Notes: generated from the letters alone by a model not told the origin. A stretch of DNA of 64,000 bases from Pyrrhosoma nymphula (GCA_963573305.1 OY754335.1:54271985-54335984), one strand, 5' to 3'. Positions 45,965-58,262 are shown, counted from the stretch's first letter. A program made the numbers and translations.

Positions 45965-46180
45965 ATGGCGCAGCAATGGATTTAGGTTCGCATGGTGCCC
46001 ATGATCCGGACCCTTCTTGAAGGGCCCGGGTTCAAATTTTGGCAGCAGTGGGGATCTTTCATTGGAATTTCAATAATTGCTTGGAATCTTTGCGAAGAGC
46101 ACTTTAAGTGCAGTACTACGTCGTTCTGGAGTAACGATAAACTGTACACCACTTTACTCCTCTCGTTAATAGAAGGTTAA
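45965..46180 (+). repeat. tRNA-derived SINE, family D, copy 2
   Basis: CCGGGTTCAAATTTTGG at 46026-46042 is a decayed B box. It is followed by GGCAGCAGTGGGGATC and a TTTAAGTGCAGTACTACGTC block that align with the copy at 38495-38830. The A-box area upstream is degenerate. Confidence 0.5.
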
Positions 46181-46479
46181 TGTCAATCACTACCCTCCTT
46201 CCCTTCCAAAAGTGATTCTTTAAACTCAAATAAACCTACCCACCTTTTTATCGCCTAATATCTTGGTCCCTCGCCTAATAAACAACTAATAAAGAAGCAG
46301 TTAGTGATTTCCTTTCCCGCGCACTTCCCTGCTGCTGTATTCGTCATCTGATAAGGAAACGTGTTACACACCAGGAAATATCGCCAGTTATATTAGTAGG
46401 TAATTGGTCATAATGAGAAATGGTTTAATTAACTTAAAACAGGCTTGAGAAAACAGCTCTGAGACCACAGGATGAGCTA

Positions 46480-47070
46480 AATCCATTCCCTGGTTTTACG
46501 CATGCGAATTACGATGCTCTCACGTGAATAGCCCTGGGCATAAGGGAACTGAGCTAGCGGAAAGCCGGAAAGAGCGGAGGGACCAGGAAAAGTATAACAG
46601 AAAAGTCCTGCGCGACAATGAGACCGGGCAGCAAGGGCATCCCAGGGCAGGCACCGCACCCTGTTAAGTGATTCATCGTGGCCCCAGGGGCGTAAGCGAT
46701 GTGAGAAGGAAGGGGGAGTGGGGAACGACTCTCGACCCCCTGAATTCCCCTCCGAGGCAAAGCAATCTTCCCGAGATAAACAGCACGACAAATGAGAATC
46801 TAATATTGATGATGGGGCGCTTCCCGCTCGGGCATCGGGTTCTCTCCTCCTCCGGGAAGAGCCCGGAGGCGCTATGTATCTAGCGCGCGTATGGTGGTTT
46901 GTTTGCGTTGCGAATCCCGCGACCCACGAAAGCCCACCCGCAAACCAACATACATTATCCTCATCTCATCCATACACACATCGAAAAGACTGGCTCTGTT
47001 CAGTTTTCCCCCATATTTCCTCCCAGAACGCTAAAGAGTACCCATTGAGAAAGCGCTCTCGCATACGCTG
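46480..47070. other. GC- and CpG-rich block, unrecognised
   Basis: This is one of the GC-richest blocks in the window. It has a 104-codon minus frame (46477-46791) and several plus frames (46668-46883, 46874-47086). The minus frame is rich in Ser, Pro, Arg and Phe and has no domain I know. The block could be a CpG island, a GC-rich repeat, or an exon of something I do not recognise. Confidence 0.3.
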
Positions 47071-47214
47071 CGGCGGGCTATTCTAATTGGGTTGCCATAT
47101 TCTGATGTCCCAAAACCGGAACATATCTATTTTTGAAGAGACTGAAATCTGGGTAACATGGGATTATTTTATTCTTTGATTGCAATTACGAAATTAAATT
47201 ATTAGTAACAGCTG

Positions 47215-47335
47215 CTGTGGCTTGTATTAGTGCTAAACTCAAAAGTACCTAGTTCGAATCTCGTCACTTGTGGGGTGGATGAACCTACTTGACTCCCACC
47301 GAGTAATTATTCTGGATACACCAGGAAAGCTTTGG
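47215..47335 (+). repeat. tRNA-derived SINE fragment
   Basis: CTGTGGCTTGTATTAGTGC (A-box-like) precedes AGTTCGAATCTCG at 47251 (B-box-like) by about 35 bases. It is followed by a GTGGGGTGGATGAACC body. It may be a diverged relative of family D. Confidence 0.4.
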
Positions 47336-47819
47336 AGGTTTTATGTTAAAATTTGATACAATTTTATCGATTTACACATTTTTCACTCTACATTAGTCGC
47401 CGCGCATTTCTTCGTGCAGTGAACAGCGGATCTAAGCGGAGACATTTGGGGACATTTTATAGTCTGCCGGGGAAATTTTTCAACCGGGTGGGGACCGGGA
47501 CAGATCCTTCAAATCCCGGCCCAATCAGGACTAACCGACGTATGACAAGCCTGGCTCTATTTATCCCCTCCGATTCAGTTGTACAGTGGTAGTGAAGCTT
47601 GGTGGCCGTCGCCTGCACTAAGAATGACGTCAGTAATGAGGAAAGCGCTCGTGAAAGGTAAAGGAGTTGAGAGGAATGGGAAGAACATGGTAGTCAACGC
47701 TACCAATATGATTGCAGTTAACCTGAGAGAGCAGGTGGCAAGTGTCACTAATACGCTACGCACAGTGTTTGCGATCCAATCAAAGCTGGATGAAAATATC
47801 CTGATAGTGTCCACAACTC

Positions 47820-48000
47820 ATCGAAGATGCTATTAAAGAAATAGGATTTAAAACGCCAAAGAGCTCTTGTAGTAGTGGACGCGAAGAACGGATTTAATAT
47901 TTTGAAATTGGCAAATCCTCTGCTTAACTTGCCAAGGGTATTACCCATTTACTACACCACGGACCTTTTGGGAGGAAGTGAGTACAGTTACGCGTGAAGT
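47820..48000 (+). pseudogene. Possible R1-like LINE reverse transcriptase scrap
   Basis: A plus-strand frame reads QLIEDAIKEIGFK and then RALVVVDAKNGFNILKLAN, ending SEYSYA before a stop. The second block resembles the ALV.LDVKNAFNSA motif of the R1/TRAS clade, which holds the first catalytic Asp of the reverse transcriptase, and the first resembles the preceding DAI.E block. No FADD motif follows. Support is short, and chance similarity is possible. Confidence 0.4.
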
Positions 48001-49652
48001 GCTACTTTGTACAACAAATGTTTGCCTGTATTTGCGTTGCCCTAAAGAGTGATGGGTCTTACGCTTTCGAATGATAATTTCTTGATCACCAAAAATAAAA
48101 TAAGTTTTTAGAACTTCCTACGGGAGAGATATAAGGGAAGGGTACCTACGTGATGAAGAATTGAAATCAGGGATTCCTCTGAGTAGAACCTCAGTCAGAT
48201 AACCAGCGCACCGATATTTCAGTGCATCAGTAATGATTCTAAGGTTCTTAACAGCTGAAGAGACCAAAACATTTCAGAAATAGGTGGAATTACCGACAAT
48301 TATTAGAAAAAATATGCTGTTTAATGAATGAACTCTTTGAGATACCACGGAAAACTTCATTCCCTAAACTTATCTGAACGCTGTTCTGGTCAAAATCCAC
48401 CTACATCTCCTGAGAACGTTCCGTCAAACTGACTGCTCTGGCTGACTTTGAGGTAAAAGCAAGAAATTCAGACACTTAATCTTTCTAATGGTTAGAAAAA
48501 TTATCCAAAGCCAAGATAACCATCGCATACTTAAGGCCTTGGTATAATTTACCCTTAATGATAAAAACAAAAGTTCCATGGAAACTTAATTAACTTAACG
48601 ATGAAAAGATCTCTCTTTCTCAATTACCAAATGAATACTCCAGGTAAAAAATATGATGTTATGGATTCTTTAGTATTCTCTCATGTTTACCATTTGAGAT
48701 CTTAATCGAATATTAACAACACCTCGCATCGCATAAATATACATTATTGCATTTATTTCCACCTATCTCTCCTTCTAATGAGTTTGCATCGGATAAATAA
48801 AATAATCGTTTAGCGAATCACAAAAGAGTATAATTCTATTAGAGCTGCTAACTGCAAGAACAGCAAACTTCTTGTTCTTTTAAAAATGAGAGTAAAAAAG
48901 GGCTGAGAATTTTACAGAGGGAGGGAAATTATGAAATTGCACAATTGTCGTGACGAAGAGCAGGAATAGGCACGGAATATCTATAAAAAGGAAAATAAAT
49001 TACTAACTTAGAATTGTAAAATACATTACCATTTCTACATTTTATTAAAAACCTAACAATTTCCATGTAAGTATAACATCTTGGAGTGAGACTCGACCAA
49101 GAGGGAAAATGGCAAATTGAATCATTTTATCATTCATATCTTGCACTTTAACACTACCGTGTTTGCGCATGAATTTACCTCTTGCCTTGTTATAAGACGC
49201 ACACAATATATTTTATTAATGAAAAATAATATGTCGAATGCCGCAATGAAATTTTGCCCGCGTATTATGATGTTACACGAAGCGGAAGAGGTTGGAATCA
49301 GACGCCGGCGTGAATAATAATTATAACAGAAAACATCTCTTTCTGGCAGTACATTATAAGAATTAAACATCCATGTCAGAATAACATTACAGGGAGCCGG
49401 GCGCCCAACGAAACGGGTACGATTTTTCAAACATATCCTAGTGTGTGCTTCTAAATTATAGGAATCTTCAGAATCCGAAGAATGACTTACTGAGGCTTGA
49501 CTGTCTTTTCAGCTTGCATCTGTACTTCTTTAAGAGTCTTAATTCCAACATTCCTCAATAATAATCACAAATATTCCAACCTCCCGGTAATCCTCAGCAA
49601 TTATTCCGATTTCTTGTTCCTTTCATTATAGTTTTCTGAAAGCGATTGTTCA
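48001..49652. other. No gene seen
   Basis: AT-rich. A 98-codon minus frame at 49134-49430 is not recognised. Confidence 0.45.
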
Positions 49653-49805
49653 CATAGCTGGTTTACCAATAAGTCAAAGTAGGCAGTTGCCTATGGGTCC
49701 CGAGCATTTGGGGGCCCCGGAAGGGTCCCTTTCTTCTCTTGCGACTTGTTTATTAACGTGGGATTGTACTGTCTACAGGCCCCAAAGTGTGTTAATCCGT
49801 CACTG
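49653..49805. mobile_element. hAT-type MITE
   Basis: The left end reads CATAGCTGGTTTACCA, soon followed by AGTAGGCAGTTGCCTATGGG and a GGGGGCCCC block. The right end on the other strand reads CAGTGACGGATTAACACAC and TTTGGGGCC. Both resemble the widespread hAT terminus CAGGGCCGG.TTA.C... with a downstream GCCTAGGGCCCC block. At 153 bp it has no coding capacity. The flanking 8-mers do not match, so the target duplication has decayed or the ends are slightly misplaced. Confidence 0.5.
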
Positions 49806-50591
49806 TTATGCATCACAATGTGTCCGATAAGTTAGTTTCTTCTCCTTTGCAAGATTGTCATAGTAAATTATCTTTTTTACCCGGCTCTTTGTAACACTTC
49901 TTTACTGGTCTCATTCCTTATCTCAGTTCATTTTATCTCCATCATTCACTGATATCACTACATATCAATATGTTCCAGTTCTATCTGTTTTTATACCATT
50001 ACACTGAAGGATATGCCAATCTTAGTCTCAAAGGAATGCCTGCTTAAAAAATTATTTCACCAAAATAGTAAGTTTCCTTTTGTTCAATCTCTCACACGCA
50101 TTCATATCGCTATCATCCCGCGGTTGAATCATTATGCGGCCATAAACTCTTAAAAATATGAAACGAAGCCAGCCCCAAATCCACCCCTGAGGCGCACACC
50201 TTCAATGTCAGCGTTCTCATGGCGTTTGTATTTGCAGTGCGCTTGACCTACGCTCCACCGAAACAGTACTCCCCCCACGGCCCTCCATCAACGGAATACA
50301 CCCACAACTTGTCGAGAAAACTTTCCACCGCATGTCATGGATGTTGACTCATCGTTTTAGAATCTCAGTGCGTCATTTTTTTATATAGTTTTTCCATGGC
50401 CCTCGGGAAAGAAAAAGGTAATAAATATGGAGCCAAAAAAACAAACTCCTTCCTTGATCTAGAGATGAACACATTAAAGATGCTTGGAAGAGTCGTCTGC
50501 TTCGCTTTCCGGTCGAAATGGATGAAAAATGATTGATGAATATTGAACGACTCAGCGCGGGCTATGTCCCTTGAAAGTCAAACCTCAGAGT
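49806..50591. other. No gene seen
   Basis: A GC-balanced stretch at 50100-50340 contains ATTATGCGGCCATAAAC, a Hox-like core. No coding frame was found. Confidence 0.35.
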
Positions 50592-50649
50592 AAATGCGAA
50601 ATGACCTTAACCATCGAAGCACGTTAAACAACAATACCAATACTTCTAT
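50592..50649 (+). repeat. 3'-tail repeat, family A, copy 3
   Basis: ATGCGAAATGACCTTAACC, then CGAAGCACGTTAAACAAC and ATACCAATACTTCTA, align with copies 1 and 2. The 5' hairpin is not present. Confidence 0.5.
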
Positions 50650-53199
50650 TAAATTTCTGTATTTCACCATTTTCTAATCAATCTGGTTAAATTTTACTAT
50701 ACATATGAGGCTTATCAAACAACCCAAAACCGAATACTTATTACAGTTAATGGCTTTAATCACAATTGCATTTATTGAAAAAGCCACTTACTTTGTCTAT
50801 CATGTAAAATTACATAATCCATAGAGTTCCCTCATTCCTGTAAGTTGTATTATTATAGTGATAAAAGGTGCATATGGAAAGCGAATTTGGAGAAAAGTTG
50901 TGAGTATTGAAATCTACAAGCGGATGCACGCTAATTTCCTTCCTTTTAAGAGTACAGCACCAAATTATCCGTAAAATCGGGCCGTAAAAGTTGGGCAGAT
51001 CAGGGAATGGCTGCAGTCACCCACAACCCAAGGGCAAGGAGTAATCTATAAAAGATAGTTTGGATAAGCCATCTCATTGGTTTTGGCATGAGGATAGATC
51101 ATAAGCATAGCATAAAATCGCAGAGCAAGAGCTACCTATCTACTGTTACCGTTTTGCTTAGTGCTCTCAACATCTGAAGTACGGGCAGGGGAATAAATAT
51201 TTGCTCAAGCTGCTCATATGATGCATTAATCAGATAAAAAGATAAGTTATTTTTTAATTACAATGCACCTGATCAATTTTTCGAGTTATCATTGGATCGT
51301 TTAAGCCAATTGTGAATACATACTTTCCGCAATGTTTTCAATAAAAAATGTCACAATTGAATTACAAGTAGTTCAGTTGTAGGTCATAATACAGAGTGAT
51401 TCACAAGGTATCTGCTATAGTTCAGGAGGTGGTAGGGCAGGTGATTTTAAATATCTTTGCTGCATGAACATGGGGTCGCAACTCCTTAGTTACCGAGCTA
51501 TGGCAACTGAAACATATTACTCGATGTATGTTGTAGTTACCAAGAAAACGCTAAAAACCAATTGCATGCATTTATAGCAATGAAGTAAAAGTTGTTTAAG
51601 TCATACCTTGGATTTAATTATTTCTTTTTCTGCCTAAATTTTATTACTTACAATTTTCATGATGTTAACCGAAATCGGGAAAAATTTTCTTCTTTAAAAA
51701 TTAGTTTTTAGAATATTGTTTTTATTTTCAGGGATCGTAAAATATTTTTAGAGAAAACAATTTGTAAAATTTAGTAATCTCTTTATTCCTGGCATAGTTA
51801 TTTTTTATCTTTTTTTGCGGAGATATGGCATTTTAAGTGATACCGTGTCATTAACTCATTCTTTGACGGCTCTCTTCTATGCATGAAGAGAGCATGGCAT
51901 TTATAAACCGGAAAATACAGTTAAGCTCACCAATTGAAACTTACGTATCGCTTTTTCAATTTATGGAAAAGATTAACCAACCGATAAAATAAGACAGAGG
52001 TCTTTTTGTAGGCCTATCAAAGTTAGCCATCTGTTAAAATGTGAATCAGCTGAAGATCATCGAAATCTATTCCTCATGTGGCAACTCCCGTTACAGCTGG
52101 TTTTAGAAGCCGAGTTTGGTATGATTCTTTCGCCTCAGAAATGCACCCGCGAGATAGAATTTCTGTTATTTCTGCATCCTTAACCAGGTTGGAAAAGTTT
52201 ATAAGGATTAAAATCACCTCCTTAAAAAGAAAATCCTTGGAACACTTTGCAATACCAAGGCCAAACGCATTCGCAAAACAATATGGAATTACTTTTCTTG
52301 AAAGGAAAAATGTGAGTTTTATTCAAATAATTTTCATCTACCTCGGTATATTACCAATCACGAAGGGTCCGGTTGGGCAAAATATCCTCAAATGCAGCGT
52401 GGCCCTACGGACATCCCTTACCTCCCCTGCGCAATAACTCTATCACGGGTCCAGGCGACACGGGCAGTGCGAAAAGGATATTAAAAAAATGACGCATAGC
52501 CATAACGCGGAGAAAAATATGGTCCCCAGGGTATCACAGTTCGTCTTCGGCAGGAAAAACTTGGGGAAAGGGTCGTATTTTTAAAGCTCTCAGTGAGAAC
52601 GGTCATGGAGCAGTTCAAGTTCACAGCGCAGACGAAAATTATTTATTCTCTATTTTTTATGATCAAAGTAGAATTTAAGAATCCGTATGGAATGATTAAC
52701 ACAGATGAAAACGAGATTGGAAGTTTTCAAGTTAGTATATGGCTATGAATTTGTTAGGAAATGAAAATGACTCTTCAATCTGGTGTCTGAATTCCCATTT
52801 AATAACGCGTATCATCAGCGTTAAGGCATTCATATTCAAAATTGTCTGGAAGTTCAAATTTTTTCTCGAAGGTAAGACGAATACGAGTTAGCTGATTAAA
52901 GTATCCTCAAAGCATCAGAAAACTAAGACCGGCAACGTAAGGCCCCCTTCTTCACGCACAACGCACGCGGTTAAAATCGTGAAGGCATTTTGTAATAATT
53001 TCAATGCCAAAATATATACAAAGACACTGAACTAATGAAGTTACATCCATCTTGCTGTCAGAAGCTCTCTCAGCATCGCGGGAATAATTGCAGAAAATCT
53101 GGCGGCAAAACAGGTACAGATTTGAATACTTACTGTGTTCCACGTTATCAACAGAATATTTATAGGGGTTTTGCAAGAAATTTTTCACAGTGGTCATAA
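50650..53199. other. No gene seen
   Basis: AT-rich up to about 52060. A 119-codon plus frame at 52078-52437 and a 104-codon minus frame at 52952-53266 are not recognised. Confidence 0.4.
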
Positions 53200-53754
53200 A
53201 TGAGCCTCGAGCGTTCAAAGGAGCAAGGACAGCATCCGAGGATCCATACAGGCGCCTGGATTTCAATAAACACCCTGACAGAGGCTGAAAACCTATCTGT
53301 CGCTTTGCACTGTATGTGTCAAAATGAATTAAAAAAAGGATTTCCGCCTTTTGCTAGGCCTTTAGGTACACACAGGAAACATCTTGGCGTCATTTTTAGC
53401 CTCACAATCCCCGATGGACAAGCGCGAAAACAAGGTGAAAAAACCAGCCGTCAAAAGACTTTTATCCCTTCTTCCAACCTCCCTCTTCTCCCGGACCCTT
53501 ACCCTCCCCATCCTCAATCCTCTCAGATCGACTTCTTGTCTCCCTTGCCGGCTTCTTTACTGCCGGCCCGTCACTCAAAGGTTCCTCCTCCCTTAACCGC
53601 CCACGAAATCCCGGCCCCTCTTCTCTCAACCATCAATCTCGACTCGAGTAAAATAAAAAAAGTAGGTACCAGTCCGGAACTTAGCTCTTGGATAAAAATG
53701 AATCCACAAACTTGGGAGCTCGAGTCCCATAGAACAAAGGTTTTGCCCGTGTGA
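53200..53754 (+). CDS. Unrecognised 184-codon open frame, doubtful
   Basis: This is the longest open frame in the window. It starts MSLERSKEQGQHPRIHT and has a Pro- and Ser-rich middle (about residues 90-140, including LLPDPYPPHPQS). It overlaps a C- and T-rich tract at 53460-53640. There is no domain, signal peptide or membrane segment, and no splice context I can defend. Frames are also open on the minus strand at 53571-53844. At the local base composition a frame of this length is expected about once in a window this size by chance. I list it only so that it can be checked. Confidence 0.12.
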   Translation: MSLERSKEQGQHPRIHTGAWISINTLTEAENLSVALHCMCQNELKKGFPPFARPLGTHRKHLGVIFSLTIPDGQARKQGEKTSRQKTFIPSSNLPLLPDPYPPHPQSSQIDFLSPLPASLLPARHSKVPPPLTAHEIPAPLLSTINLDSSKIKKVGTSPELSSWIKMNPQTWELESHRTKVLPV

Positions 53755-54297
53755 ATGAGACAGGAAGGAAACGGATACTGCCCCGCAAGTGAATTTCGTG
53801 CATTGAGTGCGTACGTCCGGACAACGGTCACAGACAGTCAACATGGGGAGTCGTTTTATTCACTCCTGTTGAGTTGCAACTTTGGAAATACGCTCAATCT
53901 CAGCTAGACCTGTGTGCTCAAGTCTTTTTTAAAGCCCTACTAGCATAGAAAACAATAGGTTAAAATGATTTAAGAGGCAGTAACTTTGACTTTTAGCTAG
54001 TGACCAATTACTGTTGGCTGTGTTCCTGATGAAATTAAAAAGAAGTTGTTCATTTAAGCTTTTGCAGCCATTCGCAGTACTTGTACCTGTAGTTCATAAT
54101 AAAACACCAATTTCATTTCTCTCCAGAAATCTTGCAATTTTTTCTTTTTCGACTTATTAATTTAGACCTAATTGGCGTAAGTCTTAATTATTTAGTATTT
54201 TTATTTTCCCCAGCTTTTTCATCTCTTGCTATAAAATCTCGTCAACAACTCTTTACAACCAGCATGCTTGCGTCAATTATCTGTCACATTAAATCTA

Positions 54298-54334
54298 TCA
54301 AATTGACGGTAAGTCGCACTTACCGTCAATTTGA
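54298..54334. repeat. Perfect hairpin, 17-bp arms, 3-base loop
   Basis: TCAAATTGACGGTAAGT (54298-54314) and its exact complement (54318-54334) flank CGC. Its neighbours are AT-rich and unremarkable. Confidence 0.75.
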
Positions 54335-54660
54335 CGGACGCATGTAACGTTATTTTAGTTAAAATATCTATTTTCTAATCTTAAATCTTTTGCAAACTAT
54401 TCGCAGTTTTTGTCTCCTGTAATATTTACCCTTTACCATTACCTTTGAAGATTACACTTCTTATCCTCTCTCTCCCTTGTCCTCCGTCACTTTTTCTGCA
54501 TTATTCTTTATTAAATCTCTAATCAGGCTCCTTTTCTCCCCTGCAAGATCTAATACTTATTCATTTGTTTTCCTCTTCGCCCATGCTTCGCATCCATCTC
54601 AATTAAACAGCTTAATATCGCAAGCAAATATAATCGAATGGACATTGACAAAGCGATATA

Positions 54661-54774
54661 ACTGACACTAAATATTGAACCACTAAAATAAATGGTTTTA
54701 CTGACACTGCAATTTCCACTGACGCTAAATATTGAACCACTAGAATAAATTGTTTTACTAACACTGCAATTACC
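54661..54774 (+). repeat. Tandem duplication of a 57-bp unit
   Basis: Units 54661-54717 and 54718-54774 differ at about six positions. Both contain TAAATATTGAACCACTA and GTTTTACT. A related AAATATTGAAGC occurs again near 55010. Confidence 0.75.
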
Positions 54775-57713
54775 ACACTTTTAAAGGATTAATAGCAATA
54801 GAATTCCAAAAATGTGCCAAGATAATAACCACGACTATGGTTTCCTTGCAAAACAAAATTATCAACTGGACCTGATGACACTACTTTGCAACGAAACTAT
54901 GGCCGAGATCAATAAACACACTGTGGGTATTGTAATGTTAGTGTACAACCTTTCATTCTGACAATGAAATATTTCCATATTGTTAAGTCCGAGACTGTCA
55001 TCTGTGCTAAATATTGAAGCTAACATTGCAACGGACCTGTGGAAAAACGTTTATTTTTTTGCTTGGTAAAAATTGATTAGCAGCGTAAAATCGTTGTGGA
55101 ACATACCTATCGCTGGCTGATGGAGGGCTGCTAAAATATACGAAAAATATTGATTATGAAATATTGAGTTGAAAAAAAGTCTTTTCGACGAAATTATGAT
55201 GGATATTTAAGTTTGCGACGTAAGGTATGCTGAAATATCAACTGGCCCATTCGTGCGTCGTGACCAATTTTAATTTCTTGCTCGGTAGGAGTTAGTCACT
55301 AATGGGCCTCGACCCTGGAGAATTCCATCTTAAGTTACTGGCTCAGAGCGCATTATACATGCAGGTGAATGTATGAAATATTAATGTCATGTTTTATTTA
55401 CAAAGAGACCGAAAGGATTAAAACTTTATTGCCCCTGAATGGCATCAGCCACTGCTACTTTGAAAAAAGAAACATTTATTCCTTCGATGGACGCTTTTAT
55501 TGCCGTTATCGTTATTATTTTATTTTTATAAGCTGATTTGAAAAAAAAGAATTAACATAAGTTTCTCCCTGCTAAACTTCTCTTAAATACCTAAGGCAGT
55601 TTGTGACCGAGTGTCACTGGCACCGATCGCCGCTAATATTTAATTAACAATAGACACTCGAACTAATTCTACTGTTATATATTACTTTCCATATATTTTC
55701 TTAAAATATGTTCGTTTATTCTCACTTATTTGTTTCCGTTTTTTACAAGTTTGCAGAAATTATGATGAAAACCAATTAATCATAATGTCTCATTTCAGAC
55801 TGAAAATTTTAAATCGAGATTAACGTCACACGTGCCTACATCTTCAAGCTATACATAGAATGGAGTATCAGGGACTATGGAAAAGGATTGATAATACGAG
55901 ATGTAAGACTCTTAGATTAAAGTCTCATTATTCGGAATTTCATAGGTAAATCCAAAGATAAAATGGATAGGCTCATAGCTCTTACCCACTGTAGCGAAAG
56001 TAACGCATACAAGTATGAATCATAAGAACGCATGTCACAAAATTAATAATATGGATAATAATAACTCATGAAAGAATAGCCCAGTCGCCATAAATTTCGT
56101 AAAAATTAAGTTAGTTTATAGAAAACTCCCAGTACACATGAAGTTTTTATGTGATAGCCTGCCAAATTACATCCGTTGCATATAGGATTAATTACTCCAG
56201 AATATAATATCATTTTAAAATAGCGGAAATTTACAGCTGTGCAATCATTCAGTTATTTTAATTCTGCCAAATTAAGCCAAAATCCTCTTAACTTATCATC
56301 CCTTATAGATCCATTGAAATGCACATCGTGCTCAAAGAAATTCGGAGAGGACCGTTAGATCAGAATGTGGATAAACTATCTGGGCGACGCATTCAGTATT
56401 GATTAATTGATCATAAAATGGAATCACCCCACGTTCTGACAACTATTTTTCATCCGGCGTACACGAATTCCTACGTCCCGGTTCCAATGTAACCTTATCA
56501 ATCATAAAAGGCTCACCCTCTTTTGGTAAGAAATTAGAAACCGTATCCCGGTGATGACTAATACTGCAGGGGATGGCCCCTATCCATCTTCTGCCGTATC
56601 TTTACAGCTACCGGTGGCATGCGCTTGAAAGACAGGTTGGATTCTGGGGCCTTAACGTGGAGAGGTCTCACAAGGTGAAAATTGTGATATGAATCCAGTT
56701 ACATTTTCACTTAATCTCGGAAAGGAGAAAGAGCATCTTAAACACATCCAAGCACCAGTGAAAAGATCAAATGGAACACTTATATCCCGCCGATTGCACC
56801 AAATGCTTGCGATGGGATAAAATAAGCCAAATTCTCTGAAGAAATTACGCAGCGCTCTTCCGCTATATGTGATTTAACGTGGTTCAGCATCGTTAGTAAT
56901 TTGGTATTTATCAGAACTATTTTCTCCCCGCAGCAAAGGGCTGAAAGTTCCCTCGTGACAAACGAATGGCGCATGCACGCAGGCATCATTGACACAACTG
57001 ATTCATAAATTTCGGGGCAGAGATGGTGGGATTCCGTGATAGCCATGGGCGGAATATCGCTGCAGACATCCCGTGTGAACCAGTGAGTTACAAGGACACT
57101 GCTAATTATCGGAGAAGGGAGATTCTCCAGAGAGTACTGAGACGTCTTTTTTGACACAGCAACTTTTGTGAGAAAACTACTTGCGAATACCCGGTCGAAA
57201 ATTGTCTACTTGGAATACTTTCTGGTTACCTCATTATATTCTAGTTACCTCAATTAGCTCATATTTTTAGCTTTCAAATGTTTATATTTTTTCAAGCCCG
57301 TAAACAGTGCTAATTCCACGTTAACCTTAGTGTTTTTGGTATTTTATGTGATTTATTATGTATTAGTATTTTATATTCCCACGATGTGGAAATGATTGTT
57401 TAGCGTGGACGCGCGTTTGATTCCTGTTGATACAACTCCAGCAAGATATGGTAGGGTTGCATAGATTTGAAAAATGAGGGGATTGAAAGCGCCTGAATTT
57501 CTCCCTTTTTCCTCATTGTTTATTCATGATAAACTTTCAGAAACAAATAACATAAGTGGCATTTTAAATTTACTTCAGACGCCTTCTCTCTTCTTTTTAG
57601 CTCTTTTTTCGTTTTGATAAAATTCCTGATTAAAAAGAGAAGTTTTTTAACTTATATATATATTTTTTTAAATATATATATAAACACATTTAATGATTCT
57701 AAAACAGAGATAC
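54775..57713. other. No gene seen
   Basis: A 125-codon minus frame at 56780-57157 starts MSKKTSQYSLENLPSP and has several Cys and His residues, but no spacing that suggests a finger. I do not recognise it. An AT palindrome of TATATATA lies at about 57651-57682. Confidence 0.35.
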
Positions 57714-58262
57714 AGCATAAATACAATATAAATACAATATAAGTCCTCCTGAGCCTCTGGCTCGTCAGGAGGTGCTTGTGAGTACAAAAAATATTACAGA
57801 GCATTGGTGGCGATATAATAAATTGTACACTTTACACTTTTACATGCATTATGAAGAATGACGATCAATTTCTTCATTGCTTTTCCAACAATAAATTCTT
57901 ACAGTCTCTTTTCAGTTGTGAGATAGTACTTATATTTGGTATTTTAATATTTACAAAATTAAGAAGTTTAGGTATAATCACACTTAACATTCTATCACCA
58001 TAGTTTGTGTATGATTTTGGAATATCATATAATTCCTTGTATCTTAATTGCATTGTATCTTGTAAGTCTTTTATTAACCTATATTTTTTACTGTAATAAT
58101 TTTCAGTAATGAGTACATATTCAAATAGCTTATCTACGGGCAGTACACATATGTCTTTATAGACCTTATTAACATCAGATAATCCCACCTGTAAACCTGT
58201 AGATAAAAATCCCATATTGCTTAAACCTGTACATAAAAAACTTTTAAATCTGATCTTTATCT
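57714..58262 (-). mobile_element. LINE 3' end: ORF2 C-terminus, 3' UTR hairpin and tail
   Basis: The element reads leftward. The ORF2 end runs from about 58262 to 57874 in one frame: YYSKKYRLIKDLQDTMQLRY, then YGDRMLSVIIPKLLNFVNIK, then SQLKRDCKNLLLEKQ and a stop. The R.GDRMLSV..PKLLN.. and ..FKRD.K.LLL blocks resemble the last 60 residues of many LINE ORF2 proteins, where the line reads RYG.RS.....P.LWN. The 3' UTR contains a perfect hairpin, CCTCCTGA/TCAGGAGG (57745-57772), and then a short tandem tail of TATTGTATTTA units (57719-57742). Hairpin plus repeat tail is the terminus recognised by the element's own reverse transcriptase. It is 5'-truncated at an in-frame stop near 58262. Confidence 0.7.

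Noticed and set aside
45992..46180. 62-codon plus frame beginning MVPMIRTLLEG
   Set aside because: It lies wholly within the SINE family D copy, which aligns with another non-coding copy.
56780..57157. 125-codon minus frame with several Cys and His
   Set aside because: Cys and His spacing does not fit a zinc finger or another known domain, and there is no splice or promoter context.
57651..57682. TATATATA palindrome as a foldback element
   Set aside because: Simple AT microsatellite next to the LINE tail; no unique arms.
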